A program made the translations under genes and the position numbers. Of a stretch of DNA of 64,000 nt, positions 44,340-55,350 are shown piece by piece (position 1 is the stretch's first letter; every line of letters starts with the position of its first letter). The notes under the pieces are model-generated. The model saw only the letters and a list, made by a program, of their open reading frames with translations, was not told where the DNA came from and did not search any database. The stretch spans positions 68,049,538-68,113,537 of the forward strand of contig CM064868.1 in the NCBI GenBank assembly GCA_032719365.1, read 5' to 3'. This DNA is from Prinsepia uniflora. Taxonomy: Eukaryota > Streptophyta > Magnoliopsida > Rosales > Rosaceae.

Positions 44340-46554
44340 CAATGGTATCCACTCATTTGCTCTTGATCAAATTTCTTACCCCCATAGGTATCGACCAAGT
44401 ATGTAGAGACCAAATGGTAGCAAGGAAGTGCAACTTAGCGACGCCAATTGCCCCACCAAAGGGGACAATGACCATGAATGAGTTAGCTTTCGAGGCCGAC
44501 CCTATCGACCCCCAAGAAGCACAACATATTCAGGATGGGCAGATGAAAGATCCGCGAGATCACTTGGTAACACCACATCCGCAACCAATTGAGGAAGTCG
44601 AAGAGGTCATGCTCTTCCACTCTTTCTCCTGATATGCAGTCACAACTAATCAAGTTTTTGTAAGACAACTCCAAGGTCTTTGCATAGTCTTATGCCAACA
44701 TGCCTAACATATCCACCTACATCATATGCTATCGTCTGAGCATCGACTCTTCTTACAAACCGTTCAAACAGAAACGGCGCATGTACGATGCAAAAATAAC
44801 ATAGGCGATGAAGGCTAAAATCATCAAGCTCAGCACTATATACTTTTTCTGGAAGGTAGTCTATGTCGTTTGGGTGGCCAGTGCCGTCTTGGTCAAGAAG
44901 CCCTCTGGAGTTTGGCGAATGTGTATCGACTTCACAGACTTAAACAAGGCATGCCTCTGGAGCATGAGCTCTTGAGCTTCATGGATGCTTACTCTAGATA
45001 CCCAGATCTTCATGCACCTGCAGACCAGATCCACACGATCTTCCGGAAAAGACTCAACTGCTACAACGTAATGCCGTTCGGACTCAAAATTGCAGGAGCA
45101 CTTATCAACGTCTCGTAAATTTTATGTTCACAAAAAAAATTGGGAAGACAATGGAAGTCTACGTCGATGATATGCTCGTCAAGAGTAAATATACTGACCA
45201 ACACATCCCAAACTTTCGCGGATGTTCGATGTGCTCAAGAAATACAGGATGAGGCTGAACCCAGCCAAGTGTGTCTTCGGCATGGGTTTGGGAAAGTTTC
45301 TAGGCTTCATGATCAACCAATAGGGGATCAAGGCAAACCCAAAGAAGATTAGGTCCTTTATCGACATGGAGCCGCCGCGTACGTAGAAGGAAATCCAGAC
45401 CCTCACTGGCCAAGTTGTAGCTCTTACCCGCTTGATCTCCAAGGCGACAGACAAGTGCGTGTCATTCTTCGAAGCCCTCAAAGGCAAGTCCAAACACATA
45501 ACCTGGAATGAGGAATGCACCAAAGCCTTTACCGAACTGAAGGAGTACATGGGCAGATCATCATTACTAGCAAGACCTGAGACATGAGAGCCTCTATTCA
45601 TCTATCTCTTCATTTTCCCATTTGCAACAAGCTCATTACTTGTCAAACCAAAGGACGGAGCCGAGCACCTGATGTATTATGTGAGCAAGGAACTCCAAGA
45701 CACCGAGACATGATACACTGACCTTGAAAAACTCACCTTTTATTTGATAATGTCCTCCCGAAAGCTCATACCATACTTCAAGCTCACGTGATCATCGTCA
45801 TGACGAACAAACCACTACGAAAAGTGCTCCAGAAACCTGAAACCTCCCAAAGACTACTCAAATAGGTGATCGAACTTAGCGAATTCGATATCACTTTTGC
45901 CCCCAAATCGCTGAGAAGGGCCAAGCCATCGTGGACTTCATCTCAAAATTCTCATACGTCCCGACAGAACCATCAACAGAGACCACTGCTCTCACTCTTG
46001 CGCCATCCATAATATAGCCCTTGGATAATGGAAGATCACATCTGGACATAATCAAGCCAACTTGGATCGTTTAAGTAGACGGCTTAGCCTGCCACAACTG
46101 CTTAAGAGTAGGACTTGTCCTCACTACCCCAGACAAGATGAAGATGTAATACGTTTTTTGCTTCATGTTCAAGGATTCTAATAACATAGCTGAGTACGAA
46201 GCTCTTCTTGTTGGACTCCACCTATCCAAAACCATGGATGCCAGAAAAATCCAGACATATAGAGACTCTCAGCTCATCGTCAATAAGATCAATGGCGAAT
46301 TTGTAGCAAAGGATTCTTCAATGGCGCTCTACCGAACTCTAGCTAAATCTCTCTTGGATGGTTTCGAATACCATACGATAACAAGAATCCCAAGGTCAGA
46401 GAACAGCCACGTTGATGCCCTCACTCGACTCAAGTATTTCCTTGATGAACAAAAAAGTTAGCATGTCTCTGCGTCATCAACACCAACGATACTCTTCATT
46501 TCAACATGATTAAGGCCAAGAAGATCCGGCGATAAGTGGCTCGATACACCGTCA

Positions 46555-47274
46555 TGTAAGACCCGTGTCCTGGAGGGAACGGTGAACAATCCCACATTCC
46601 TGCGAGGGGGAATGGTCTAGGAGAGGATGGTGGTGTGCCTTAAAGGTGTAGGCACACACATATCTAACGCTAGGCCTTTTGGGAGCTCAAGTGGCTTTGG
46701 GGGGGATTGGAACCCCAAAGTTAAGCGAGTTGAGGCTAGTGCAATTCCATGATGGGTGGCCCCTTGGGAAGTTGCACCATGAGCTCCCGAAAACAAAACC
46801 GTGAGGACGAGGCCCAAAGTGGACAATATGGTGCTAGATGAGTCGGGTCCTGACCGAGGAGGGTCGGGTCCTGACAATTTGGTATCAGAGCCAGACCCCG
46901 ACCAGGAAGTGTGCCAGCGAGGACGTTGGGCCCTAAGGGGGGTGGATTGTAAGACCCGTGTCCTATAGGGAATGGTGAACAATCCCACATTCCTGCTAGG
47001 GGGAATGGTTTGGGAGAGGATGGTGGTGTGCCTTAAAGGTGTAGGCACACACCTATCTAGCGCTAGGCCTTTTGGGAGCTCAAGTGGCTTTTGGGGGGGG
47101 GGGGGGGGGGAGGGGGGGGATTGGAACCCCAAAGTTAAGCGAGTTGAGGCTAGTGCAATTCCATGATGGGTGACCCCCTGAGAAGTTGCACCATGAGCTC
47201 CCGAAAACAAAACCCTGAGGGCGAGGCCCAAGGCGAACAATATGGTGCTAGATGAGTCGGGTCCTAACCGAGGA
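46555..47274 (+). mobile_element. Cassandra-type TRIM in gypsy pol
   Basis: LTR 46555-46876, primer site TTGGTATCAGAG, internal domain ending in AAGGGGGGTGGAT, LTR 46949-47274. Both LTRs carry the 5S-like block (CCCCAAAGTTAAGCGAG, ATGGGTG). LTR1 ends with a duplicated GGGTCGGGTCCTGAC; LTR2 lacks the final ACA and the last repeat. The flanks CGTCA and GCTCA are an imperfect TSD. The gypsy frame reads on across the element (YTVM before, KRGFTFP after). Confidence 0.85.
47093..47119. repeat. Poly(G) run with one interrupting A
   Basis: A run of about 26 G with a single A, inside the second Cassandra LTR. The equivalent place in the first LTR has GGGGGG only (about 46698). Length is prone to sequencing error. 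Confidence 0.8.
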
Positions 47275-48416
47275 GCTCATGGTGAGGGTTCACAAGCGAG
47301 GGTTCACTTTTCCTCTCCTGAAGTTCCTTGTCCCAGAAGTTGGAAGAGTCATCTTGGAAGAGATATATGCGAGATGCTAGTATTTGCAGAAACCACTCTG
47401 GATCGCAATCATTGGCACACAAGGCCTTTCGCTAAGGATTTTATTGGCCTAACATGCATGCAGATGCGGCAGACTTCACCAGATGGTGTGACAAGTGCCA
47501 TCGGTTATCTTCTTTCCTCCATCTTCCTCCATAAAATCTTACATCCATGCTCAGACCATGACCATTTTCACAATGGGGTCTTATTGGAAAGATGCCGACC
47601 AGAAAGGGGCAGACAAAATATGCCGTAGTTGCAGTGGACTATTTCACAAAGTGGGTCGAAGCCAAGGCTCTTGCCTCTATCACTACCGCCCAGATTGAAA
47701 TGTGCATTTTTCAAAACATCATATGCCATTTCAGTCTTCCGCACAGTATTTTTATAGACAACGGGAAACAATTTGACAATGCTCGCTTACGTGCCTTCTA
47801 CGAAAGACACAAAAGCAACCTATGCTTCGCCTCCCCAGCTCATCGACAATAAAATGGCAAAGTAGAAGTTGTCAACAAAATCATCAAACACACCCTGAAG
47901 ACCTAGCTTGACAAAGCCAAAGGCAAGTGGTCAAAAATTTTACCAAATGCACTCTGGTCATACATAACCTCTTACCAGAAGGCCATAAATGAAATGCCAT
48001 TCTCAATGACTTTCGGAACCGAGGTAGTCATCCCAGCCGAGACACATGAGACTTCTTAACGAATGCTAACTTACGAACCCAAACAAAATCAATAACAGTT
48101 AACACTCAGCTTGGAAGTCATCGAGGAGCACTGTGAGCAAGCCAACTTGCGGAACATTACATGCAAACATCGACCTTGCCAATACCATAATGCAAGAGTC
48201 AAACCTCTCACTTTTCAAGTAGGAGATTAGGTCCTAAGGAAGGTCAGCCTCGCAACCAAGGATCGTTGGGCTGGAACACTTAGTCCAAACTAGGAAGGCC
48301 CCTACTAGATTTCCCGGGTCTGCCGACCTGGCACATATGAATTGGCCGATTCAGAAGGCAGACAACTCGACCATCCATGGAATACTGACCACCTAAAGAA
48401 ATTTTTCATATAATTA

Positions 48417-49290
48417 ACTCAGCTAAGACACTAGAGACCGACCATACTTTTTTTTTTGTCTCTTATCAATTGCTGTAATTTGCCAAATTTGGCCCACATT
48501 ATCAATGACAAGTTCTTTCTCTTCCTGCTCACTATAAATACACCCAAAAAAGCAAATATTACACATACGACCCAAACCTACAAGTCAGAGTACAAGGACA
48601 ATCAGCCTACACTTAACACATAGGCCTACGACTCAAACAAATCGTGTCGGAGTATAGGTCACATCGAGTCGGAGTATAGGTCACACTCGGCCTACACTAA
48701 ACACTTGGCCCCTACTAAAATCTACGAGTTGGAGTATAGGTCACACTCGGTCTGCATTCAATACTTGTGCCTACGACTCAAACTTACGAGTTGGAGTATA
48801 GGTCACACTCGACCTACACTTAGTACTTTATCTCGACTCAACTAGTTGGAGTACAGGCACACTCGACCTACACTCAACACTTGGCCTCGACTCAAACCTA
48901 CGAGTCAGAGTACAAGTCACACTCAACCTACACTTAACATTTAGTCTTGACTCAAACCTACGAGTCAGAGTACATGTCATACTCGACCTACTTCACCATT
49001 TGGCCTCGACTTAAACCTACGAGTCGAAGTACAAGCACACTTGACCTACACACAACACTCAGCCTCGACTCAAACCTACGAATCGGAATAGAAGCCACAC
49101 ACAACATACACTCAACATTTGGCCTCGACTCAAATATACGAGTCAGAGTACAGATACACTCGACCTACACTTAAATCTTGGGTCTCTAACTCTAATGTAT
49201 GCTTGGACTAAACTTGCCACTTGGCGGAAACATACTGCTCTGCTTACTATTTTGGGGTCGGAGAGAAAACAAAGCATACATACCTTACTC
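48417..49290 (+). repeat. Gypsy 3' LTR-like region with TATA box
   Basis: Follows the integrase remnant. Contains TATAAATA at 48533-48540, fitting an LTR promoter, then a roughly 60-bp minisatellite. LTR borders could not be fixed because no partner LTR is in the window. Confidence 0.5.
48560..49180. repeat. Minisatellite, about 60-bp unit, about 10 copies
   Basis: Degenerate tandem units with GAGT(C/T)(G/A)GAGTA(C/T)A and CACTCGACCTACACT. The unit length varies slightly and some copies are shortened. Confidence 0.85.
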
Positions 49291-49485
49291 TGTAATGAAC
49301 CATCCCGAAATTACGTGATTAGCGAGACTATTCAAGGATTAATCGAGACTGATCGAGATTAACGGAGGTGAAATGATGATTTTGACCTTGGAAGGGTAAA
49401 AAGTTGACTTTTGACCCGAGAGGTCATTGGCATGTGGATCGAGGTCCATTACGTAGATCGAGATGATACGAGTCTGTACACAGGT

Positions 49486-52267
49486 TGACATGACCCACCC
49501 CGATTATCACCCCGATAACCGAGGTGAACCCTGCTCCCGTCTGACAACCCAACACAAAAGACCGAAACAACCTCAAGAAAACCCACAAAACTAAAACACT
49601 GCCAGACAAGGGAGAATTCAAAATCCAAAGAGTCAACAGTCATACAGAGCATAGTACAAAACAAGGTAACCAAAAATCCTACGAAAGTACACGCACAACG
49701 GAAAAGTTCGTAACGGAAACTCCAGTAGAACCTCGGGATAACTCTATTCTCGCTCTATGCCTCTGAATCTGCCTCAATGTCAGCCCCAGCGCTCGCACCA
49801 CGACCTGGAGGGCATTTAAAAACCAGAAGGTGTGAGTGGACTAGAAAATAAAAAGAGTTTCAAAAATAGTTTAATAAACAAACCAGGGTTTTGCCCTCCG
49901 TTTTGAAAACATGCATGCATAACCCAATGTCTGAAAACATTTATAAATCATATCATTATCATCATGGAAACCGCAGTAATCTAAACACAGTATGATAAAC
50001 GTTATAAACAATTAGCAATAAAGCATAAGATACCAATGTCATCATCCGATCAAACCTGCTGGATCTATCCGAGTCTCTAAACTCCCGAGTCTTTAAACTC
50101 AATCCAGGCCTCAATATAATCCGAGTCTTTAAACTCCCGAGTCTTTAAACTCAACAGGCATACGGAGGAAAATCATAATATTCGAGTCTTTAAACTCCCA
50201 AGTCTTTAAACTCTATCCGGGTCTTTAAACCCAATCCGGGCCCGTCCCCCGTCAAACATAATCCGGGTCTTTAAACCCAATAACCAGATCTAGCAAATCC
50301 AATCCAAAACCGTTTGAAAACCGTTTCTAAATCCATATCCAAACCCGAATCCGAAATCACTATCCTGAAGCCATTCCGGCGTTCAGAACCGTCATTTCGA
50401 ACCCAAATCCGGAAATCTCCCTTTTCAACTTTAAAACCAAATCTCGCTTTCCGAAATCCGATTCTAAAACCGAAAACCTTGATTATCGAATCATGTCTCA
50501 AATCCATTTATAATCATTGAACCAATTATAGATTGAAAGCCCAAAAGCATAGCATCCAAAATCATAATCAAAGCATTTCTCGTAAAACGTGTTGAAATAC
50601 GTAAACGCCTCGAAAAACGTACCATTATGTAAAACAGATATAACATAATCAACAATAATGAAATCATATGTAAACCCATAAAACAAGTAAATAAAAGCAG
50701 TTATGCATGCTCAGTTAGAAAGAAGGAGTCCACTCACAGTTCCCGGGCACGTCACTCGCGTCCAGTACGTTCCTCAGTCGCCTCAGGGATTTCCCGTCCT
50801 TTCAAAAGCCACCAAACGAGTCACTAACACGTCAACTCAGCTTCTCCTAATTTTCCCCATGCTTCCTGGAATTTTAAACATAAGTAAACGGGACCTTAAA
50901 CCTTCGAATACTTAAGACTAACCCGATCTGGTGTCCGAACGTCTCGAAACTTGTCCCAAAAGGTCCGTTACAACAATTAGACTAAAAACCATGTTGGACA
51001 CTTCCTCTTCAACCATTTTTGTTCCTTTCAATTCCCTTAGCTTCGTCCTCATCCTAGCAATCTATTCCCCTATTCAAAACACGACATCAAAACCTCAATC
51101 CCATCTCCCAAACTTGAACCAGAAACCATCCAAAACCCCTGTTTTTGATCCCGGCCATCAAGTCTCCCCCCTGTCACGGCTTCACGTTCTAAGGGTTCCT
51201 AGGGACCTACTGCACCTAAAAGAACCCATAGGACTGCTCGACTCAACCCCAAAACTCACGACTTTGCGTTTGAAAGAAAACTGGAAAATAGAGGACATTG
51301 AAACTTACCGTCGTTCAAGCCTCCGCCGTGCTCGCCGCCGCGTTCCTCTGGGTTCACAGAGCTGTCCTCAGCCGTCCTAGCCTTCCCTCGACTCTGATTG
51401 GATCAAATTGATCACCTATGGTTGCACCACACCCTCGACACCTCTCTGTTTTCCTGAGAAATCACACCTCACACACAGTCTTTCCTCACACAATTCTCAC
51501 TCAAGACTCACTCACCAGTTTCTCACTTCTCTCTGCTCACACTCACTGGATCACCAGAACTCACACACTCACTGCCCTGGGTCGATTCCTCCCTGTTCCC
51601 CATCTCTGTTTTCCTCTCAAGCACGACTCAAACCATACTCATCCAATTTTAACTTGCACCGTGCAATGGCTAGAAGCCACTAGACACAGCCCACGTGTCC
51701 AAATCCTGTGGTCCCAAACTCAAAAATATCCAACCAGCTCTGTACACTTGTCCTAATCTGATTTGCACGCATCCCAAGGCACAAAAAGACCAGAATACCC
51801 CTAAATGTCCAAATTACGATTTTACCCTTAGCCGTTCTAGACCCATATCTCGCTCGTCCTACGTCTGATGAAGGCATGCCTCCTGTCGTTGTACTCAGGA
51901 CGACGAGATCTACCTAACGGTCCTCGGTTTACGTGTAAAATCCCTGTCATGCAAAAAGTAAACATTTGCCCCTATTTTAACCCAATTACGAAAGTGCCCT
52001 CAACCTTCCGAACATCATAACTTCCTCCTCGGATGTTGAAATCGGGAGTGCCACCCGTCTACAGACTCGTGACGTCCCAAACTACGTCACGGTCATCGGT
52101 CAATGCCCAAATGACCGCCCAAACTAAAAGTCAACATTTTGCCCATTCTAGGGGCAAAATCGCCATTCAGCGCCAAAGGTCCAAAAGTAACCCACTAACT
52201 ACCGATTAACATAGCTATCCGTCACTAATCACTTCGCTAATCCCGACTCCCGGGACGGGTCGTTACA
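49486..52267 (-). mobile_element. Reverse solo LTR nested in the 5' LTR
   Basis: Begins TGACATGACCCACCCC and ends GGGACGGGTCGTTACA. A perfect TSD CAGGT lies at 49481-49485 and 52268-52272. 2782 bp. Same subfamily as 16147-19959 by the shared GAGTCTTTAAACTC array. Confidence 0.9.
50070..50280. repeat. Array of GAGTCTTTAAACTC motifs
   Basis: Eight or so copies, including paired copies head to tail, and later variants reading GGGTCTTTAAACCC in which both ends changed together (G...C kept complementary). Confidence 0.8.
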
Positions 52268-53479
52268 CAGGTGGCACATCGAAATTAAACATCATACGAA
52301 AAAGTTACGGGTCAAGGAAGGTTCAATTTCATTTTATGGTTGCATGGTTTTCAAATTGGTTTGTCTTTAGTGGGACCCAAAATATCAGTTCTTGACCAAT
52401 GGATGAGTGACAAGTGTCACCCATCCCATTGGCCTATCACCCTACATCCTTGTACATCTCCTTTCTCCCTTTTATTTTGAACAACCCAAAAACCCATCCG
52501 CAACCATTATCATTGTCATTCTCTCCAGCTGCCTATCATTTGAGGGAGACTGAGAGTGTGGGAGAGACTGAGAGGGACGGAGGATGGACGGGAGTCACAG
52601 TGGCTGATCGGAAAGCCTGGAAATTAGGTAAACCTCTGACCTGAAAAACTTAGGAAATCAGGTTTTAGTTTCGGGAAGTTGAGGGCCTAGTTTCTGATCC
52701 ATTTCTTATTCTTTGAGTCATTGCGAGTATGTAGGGCCAAGAAAATGGAAGGAAGGACGTTGGAATGGCCCTGGGTGGACATTTGAAGTTGACCCGTGAA
52801 GAATCAACTTGGCTCAAGGTTTTCAGGTCCAGATGTTCCGGAGATGTTGGAGTAGCCCTAGAGTGGCTTACGAAGCGGATTGCGAGCGCGCAACACGGAC
52901 GATCTGTGAGTGGACTTTTGATTTATAAATATGATGCATGTATAAATGTTTTATATGTTTTATGAACATGAATTAAGTTTGATTGTTGAGCATTTTGGTA
53001 GAAAATGTTATACTACACGTATTTCAAGATTTATGTTTTATATGATACTTGGGCTTCGACTGAGTTTCCTACGTGCATGTGATTTATATGATTTGACCAA
53101 TTTCATAGAGATGCGTAAAATCAACATATCGGGCTTGAGTCCCAGTTGGATGTTGACCTTGACTCGGAGATAGTTAACGGTGATTTGGAAAAATGATTTG
53201 AATAATGAAATGGTTTTCGGATTTGGAAATATGTCTTGTGCTTGTGTCCCAGTTGATTTGTGGTTTGACTTAGAGGATAGTCAAACGTGAGATTTCGGGC
53301 ATGTGACCCTGTTATGGATTTACGAAATTGGATTTGGAAGGATTCTAGGAATCCTAGATTTATGAAGTTTCTAGACACTGTTTTTAATGATGGTTTTGTG
53401 GAAAAGGATTTGATGAAACTATATTCCGGGTGTGGAGCCTATTGAGATATTTTGAGTTGATTTGAAATTTTTGTGAAAT

Positions 53480-53815
53480 TTTTTCCACACTACCATCCTC
53501 TATGATTTGATGATAGCCTCTGGACGTTGACATCCTATGTGATGTGTGATCTTGGAGAGGACGTGATGATAGTCTCCGGACGTCGACCATCTTTTGTGAT
53601 GTGTGATCCAGGAGAGGATGTGATGATAGCCTCTGGACGTCAACCATCCTGTGTGATGTGTGATCCTTGAGAGGATGTGATGATAGCCTCCGGACATCGA
53701 CCATCATGTGTGATGTTTGATCCTGGAGAGGATGTGATGATAGCCTCCAGACGTCGACCATCCTGTGTGATGTGGGATCTTGGAGAGGATGTGATGATAG
53801 CCTCCGGACATCGGA
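53480..53815. repeat. Minisatellite in 5' LTR, about 60-bp unit
   Basis: About six copies built on GATGTGATGATAGCCTC and GACCATCCTGTGTGATGTGT. The 3' LTR has the homologous array at 59175-59440. Confidence 0.88.
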
Positions 53816-54386
53816 TATGAGATGATAAGAGGATGTGTTACCTATGTTTACATACAAATACGGATGTGCGTCTATGTTCAGGCAGAGGCCCTATTGAGAT
53901 GATTTATGAGATTTTTTTTTGGGTTGAGACCTTATGTGATTTGATTTGGGCTTAGACCTTACATGATTTGGTTTTGGGCTAAGACCCTACTGAGGAAATG
54001 GCTTTGGTTGAGAAGGATTTTTCATTGAGTTTTGATTTGAAAAGCTACATGATTTTCTTTTAATAAAGTATTTGAAATATTTTTTTCTGATGCATGCATG
54101 CTTTTACGTGAAGGGTATAAATGTCTTTTCGATAAATTGATTTTGTAAATCATTTATTTCTATCCACTCACATCTTTTATGTTTTTGATACCTTTCAGGT
54201 TGATCGTGGATACGGGCTGTAGTAGAGATCGAGACATCACATGCCGCTGCACACTCTAGAAATCACTGCGCACTCTAAAAACCCCGAGTGGGTTACGGTT
54301 CTATCCCTGGTCTGACACGTGGTGTCAGACGGGAGCAGGGCACATCCCACGATAATCTAGGGAGATTGGGATGGGTATTGTTAACT

Positions 54387-54398
54387 TGGTATCAGAGC
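54387..54398 (+). other. Primer binding site (initiator tRNA-Met type)
   Basis: TGGTATCAGAGC three bases after the LTR end. Confidence 0.9.
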
Positions 54399-55229
54399 AC
54401 TAGGTTGCTCTCGTGGTGTCACATATGTGTCGGATATGATGTCTCTACGATAACAACAACCCGTCATTAAGCTAGTAGTGAGGGTAAGAATAGAAAGGTT
54501 AACTGGGAATGAACCTATCCGTAGGTCTTGTTAGGCATTGGATGTCGTGGTTAATAGTGTTGGACCTGAGGAGGGTTGAGTTTCTTTTTTGCCCAGTGGC
54601 TGAGAGCTATAGAGTTACGAGTGGATGAGATCCCCGAGTAGTAGTTACTGGTTGAGTGGATGCCAGTATCTTGATCATCCAGAGTCGTGATCGATGATTG
54701 TTTAGGATGAATGTGTTGCTAGTAGCAGCCGTGGTTGTTGATGACCCTAATTGAGATTGGTTGAACAAGTTACCAGGAAAGTGGTACTTGTGGATCGGTC
54801 CACGTCCGATCAGTGGATTACACGCTGTTGAGCCGATTGTACGGGCGCTGAGTCGCCGTTATGAGTGTTTGGTACCAATATCAATGAACTTCTTGGATTG
54901 GTCTGCATGAGATTCATGGCAGACATTGCTATCGATGGACGTGGATGAGACTATTGAGCGTTAGGCGACGTTGAGGAACATTCTCACGTTATTTTCGCCC
55001 CAGTCTTATCGAGATACGAGAGAGGTGGTATCTAGAGAGGTAGAGTTTATCTTAAGAAGCGGAGTTCCTCTAACATGAGCATGAAATTTGATTTTAGCTT
55101 GGTACAAGCTGAAGTTTGGGATTTTGTCATGATGTGCTCATGGTTCAGTGACGACTGAGACGATGACTATTCGTTCGTTAGTGTCGGGTCTTGAGAGTAA
55201 GACTTGAATGTTTGTGTGGGATCTCAATG

Positions 55230-55350
55230 GAGATGAGTCGACAGAATCTCAGTAGTGATTGAGATGACTGAGATGAGTCGACAGAATCTCAGTAGTGATT
55301 GAAATGACTGAGATGAGTTGACAGAATCTCAGTAGTGATCTAGATGACTG
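55230..55350. repeat. Tandem repeat, 40-bp unit, three copies
   Basis: Units contain GAGATGAGT(C/T)GACAGAATC and CAGTAGTGAT; a fourth, diverged copy follows. Confidence 0.85.

Larger units (their letters stand above)
43430..48416 (+). pseudogene. Ty3/gypsy pol remnants
   Basis: 43440-43550 encodes a protease-tail block with FLVMDYPTVYSVILG, interrupted by Cassandra and continued at 44340 as VSTHLLLIKFLTP, a standard gypsy protease-RT junction. RT pieces include KKPSGVWRMCIDFTDLNKAC (about 44898) and MPFGLK (45070). The catalytic YVDDM block survives (about 45160), but sequence between these is deleted or out of frame. RNase H shows NIAEYEALLVGLHLS (46180 on). Integrase shows YFTKWVEAKAL (47640), a DNGKQF block (47757) and, after a stop, NGKVEVVN (47853). 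Many stops and frameshifts; inactive. Confidence 0.85.
43430..49290 (+). mobile_element. Truncated Ty3/gypsy retrotransposon with two Cassandra insertions
   Basis: Protease tail, RT, RNase H and integrase remnants run in gypsy order on the plus strand, followed by LTR-like DNA with a TATA box (48533-48540). The 5' LTR, gag and early protease are missing. Cassandra elements interrupt it at 43554-44339 and 46555-47274. The element in turn ends where the non-coding LTR element begins (49291). Confidence 0.82.
49291..54383 (+). repeat. 5' LTR, interrupted
   Basis: Ends GGGATGGGTATTGTTA just before ACTTGGTATCAGAGC. Insertion of 49486-52267 lies 195 bp from its start. Carries a 60-bp minisatellite (53480-53815), the 28-bp palindrome (52400-52427) and the terminal stem-loop (about 54310). 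Confidence 0.82.

Noticed and set aside
46617..47240. 207-codon minus-strand ORF as a gene
   Set aside because: It runs antisense through a Cassandra element and is open only because of its repeated C/G-rich LTRs.
53384..53857. 157-codon repetitive minus-strand protein
   Set aside because: Translation of the LTR minisatellite; the opposite strand of the homologous array at 59191-59445 is equally open.
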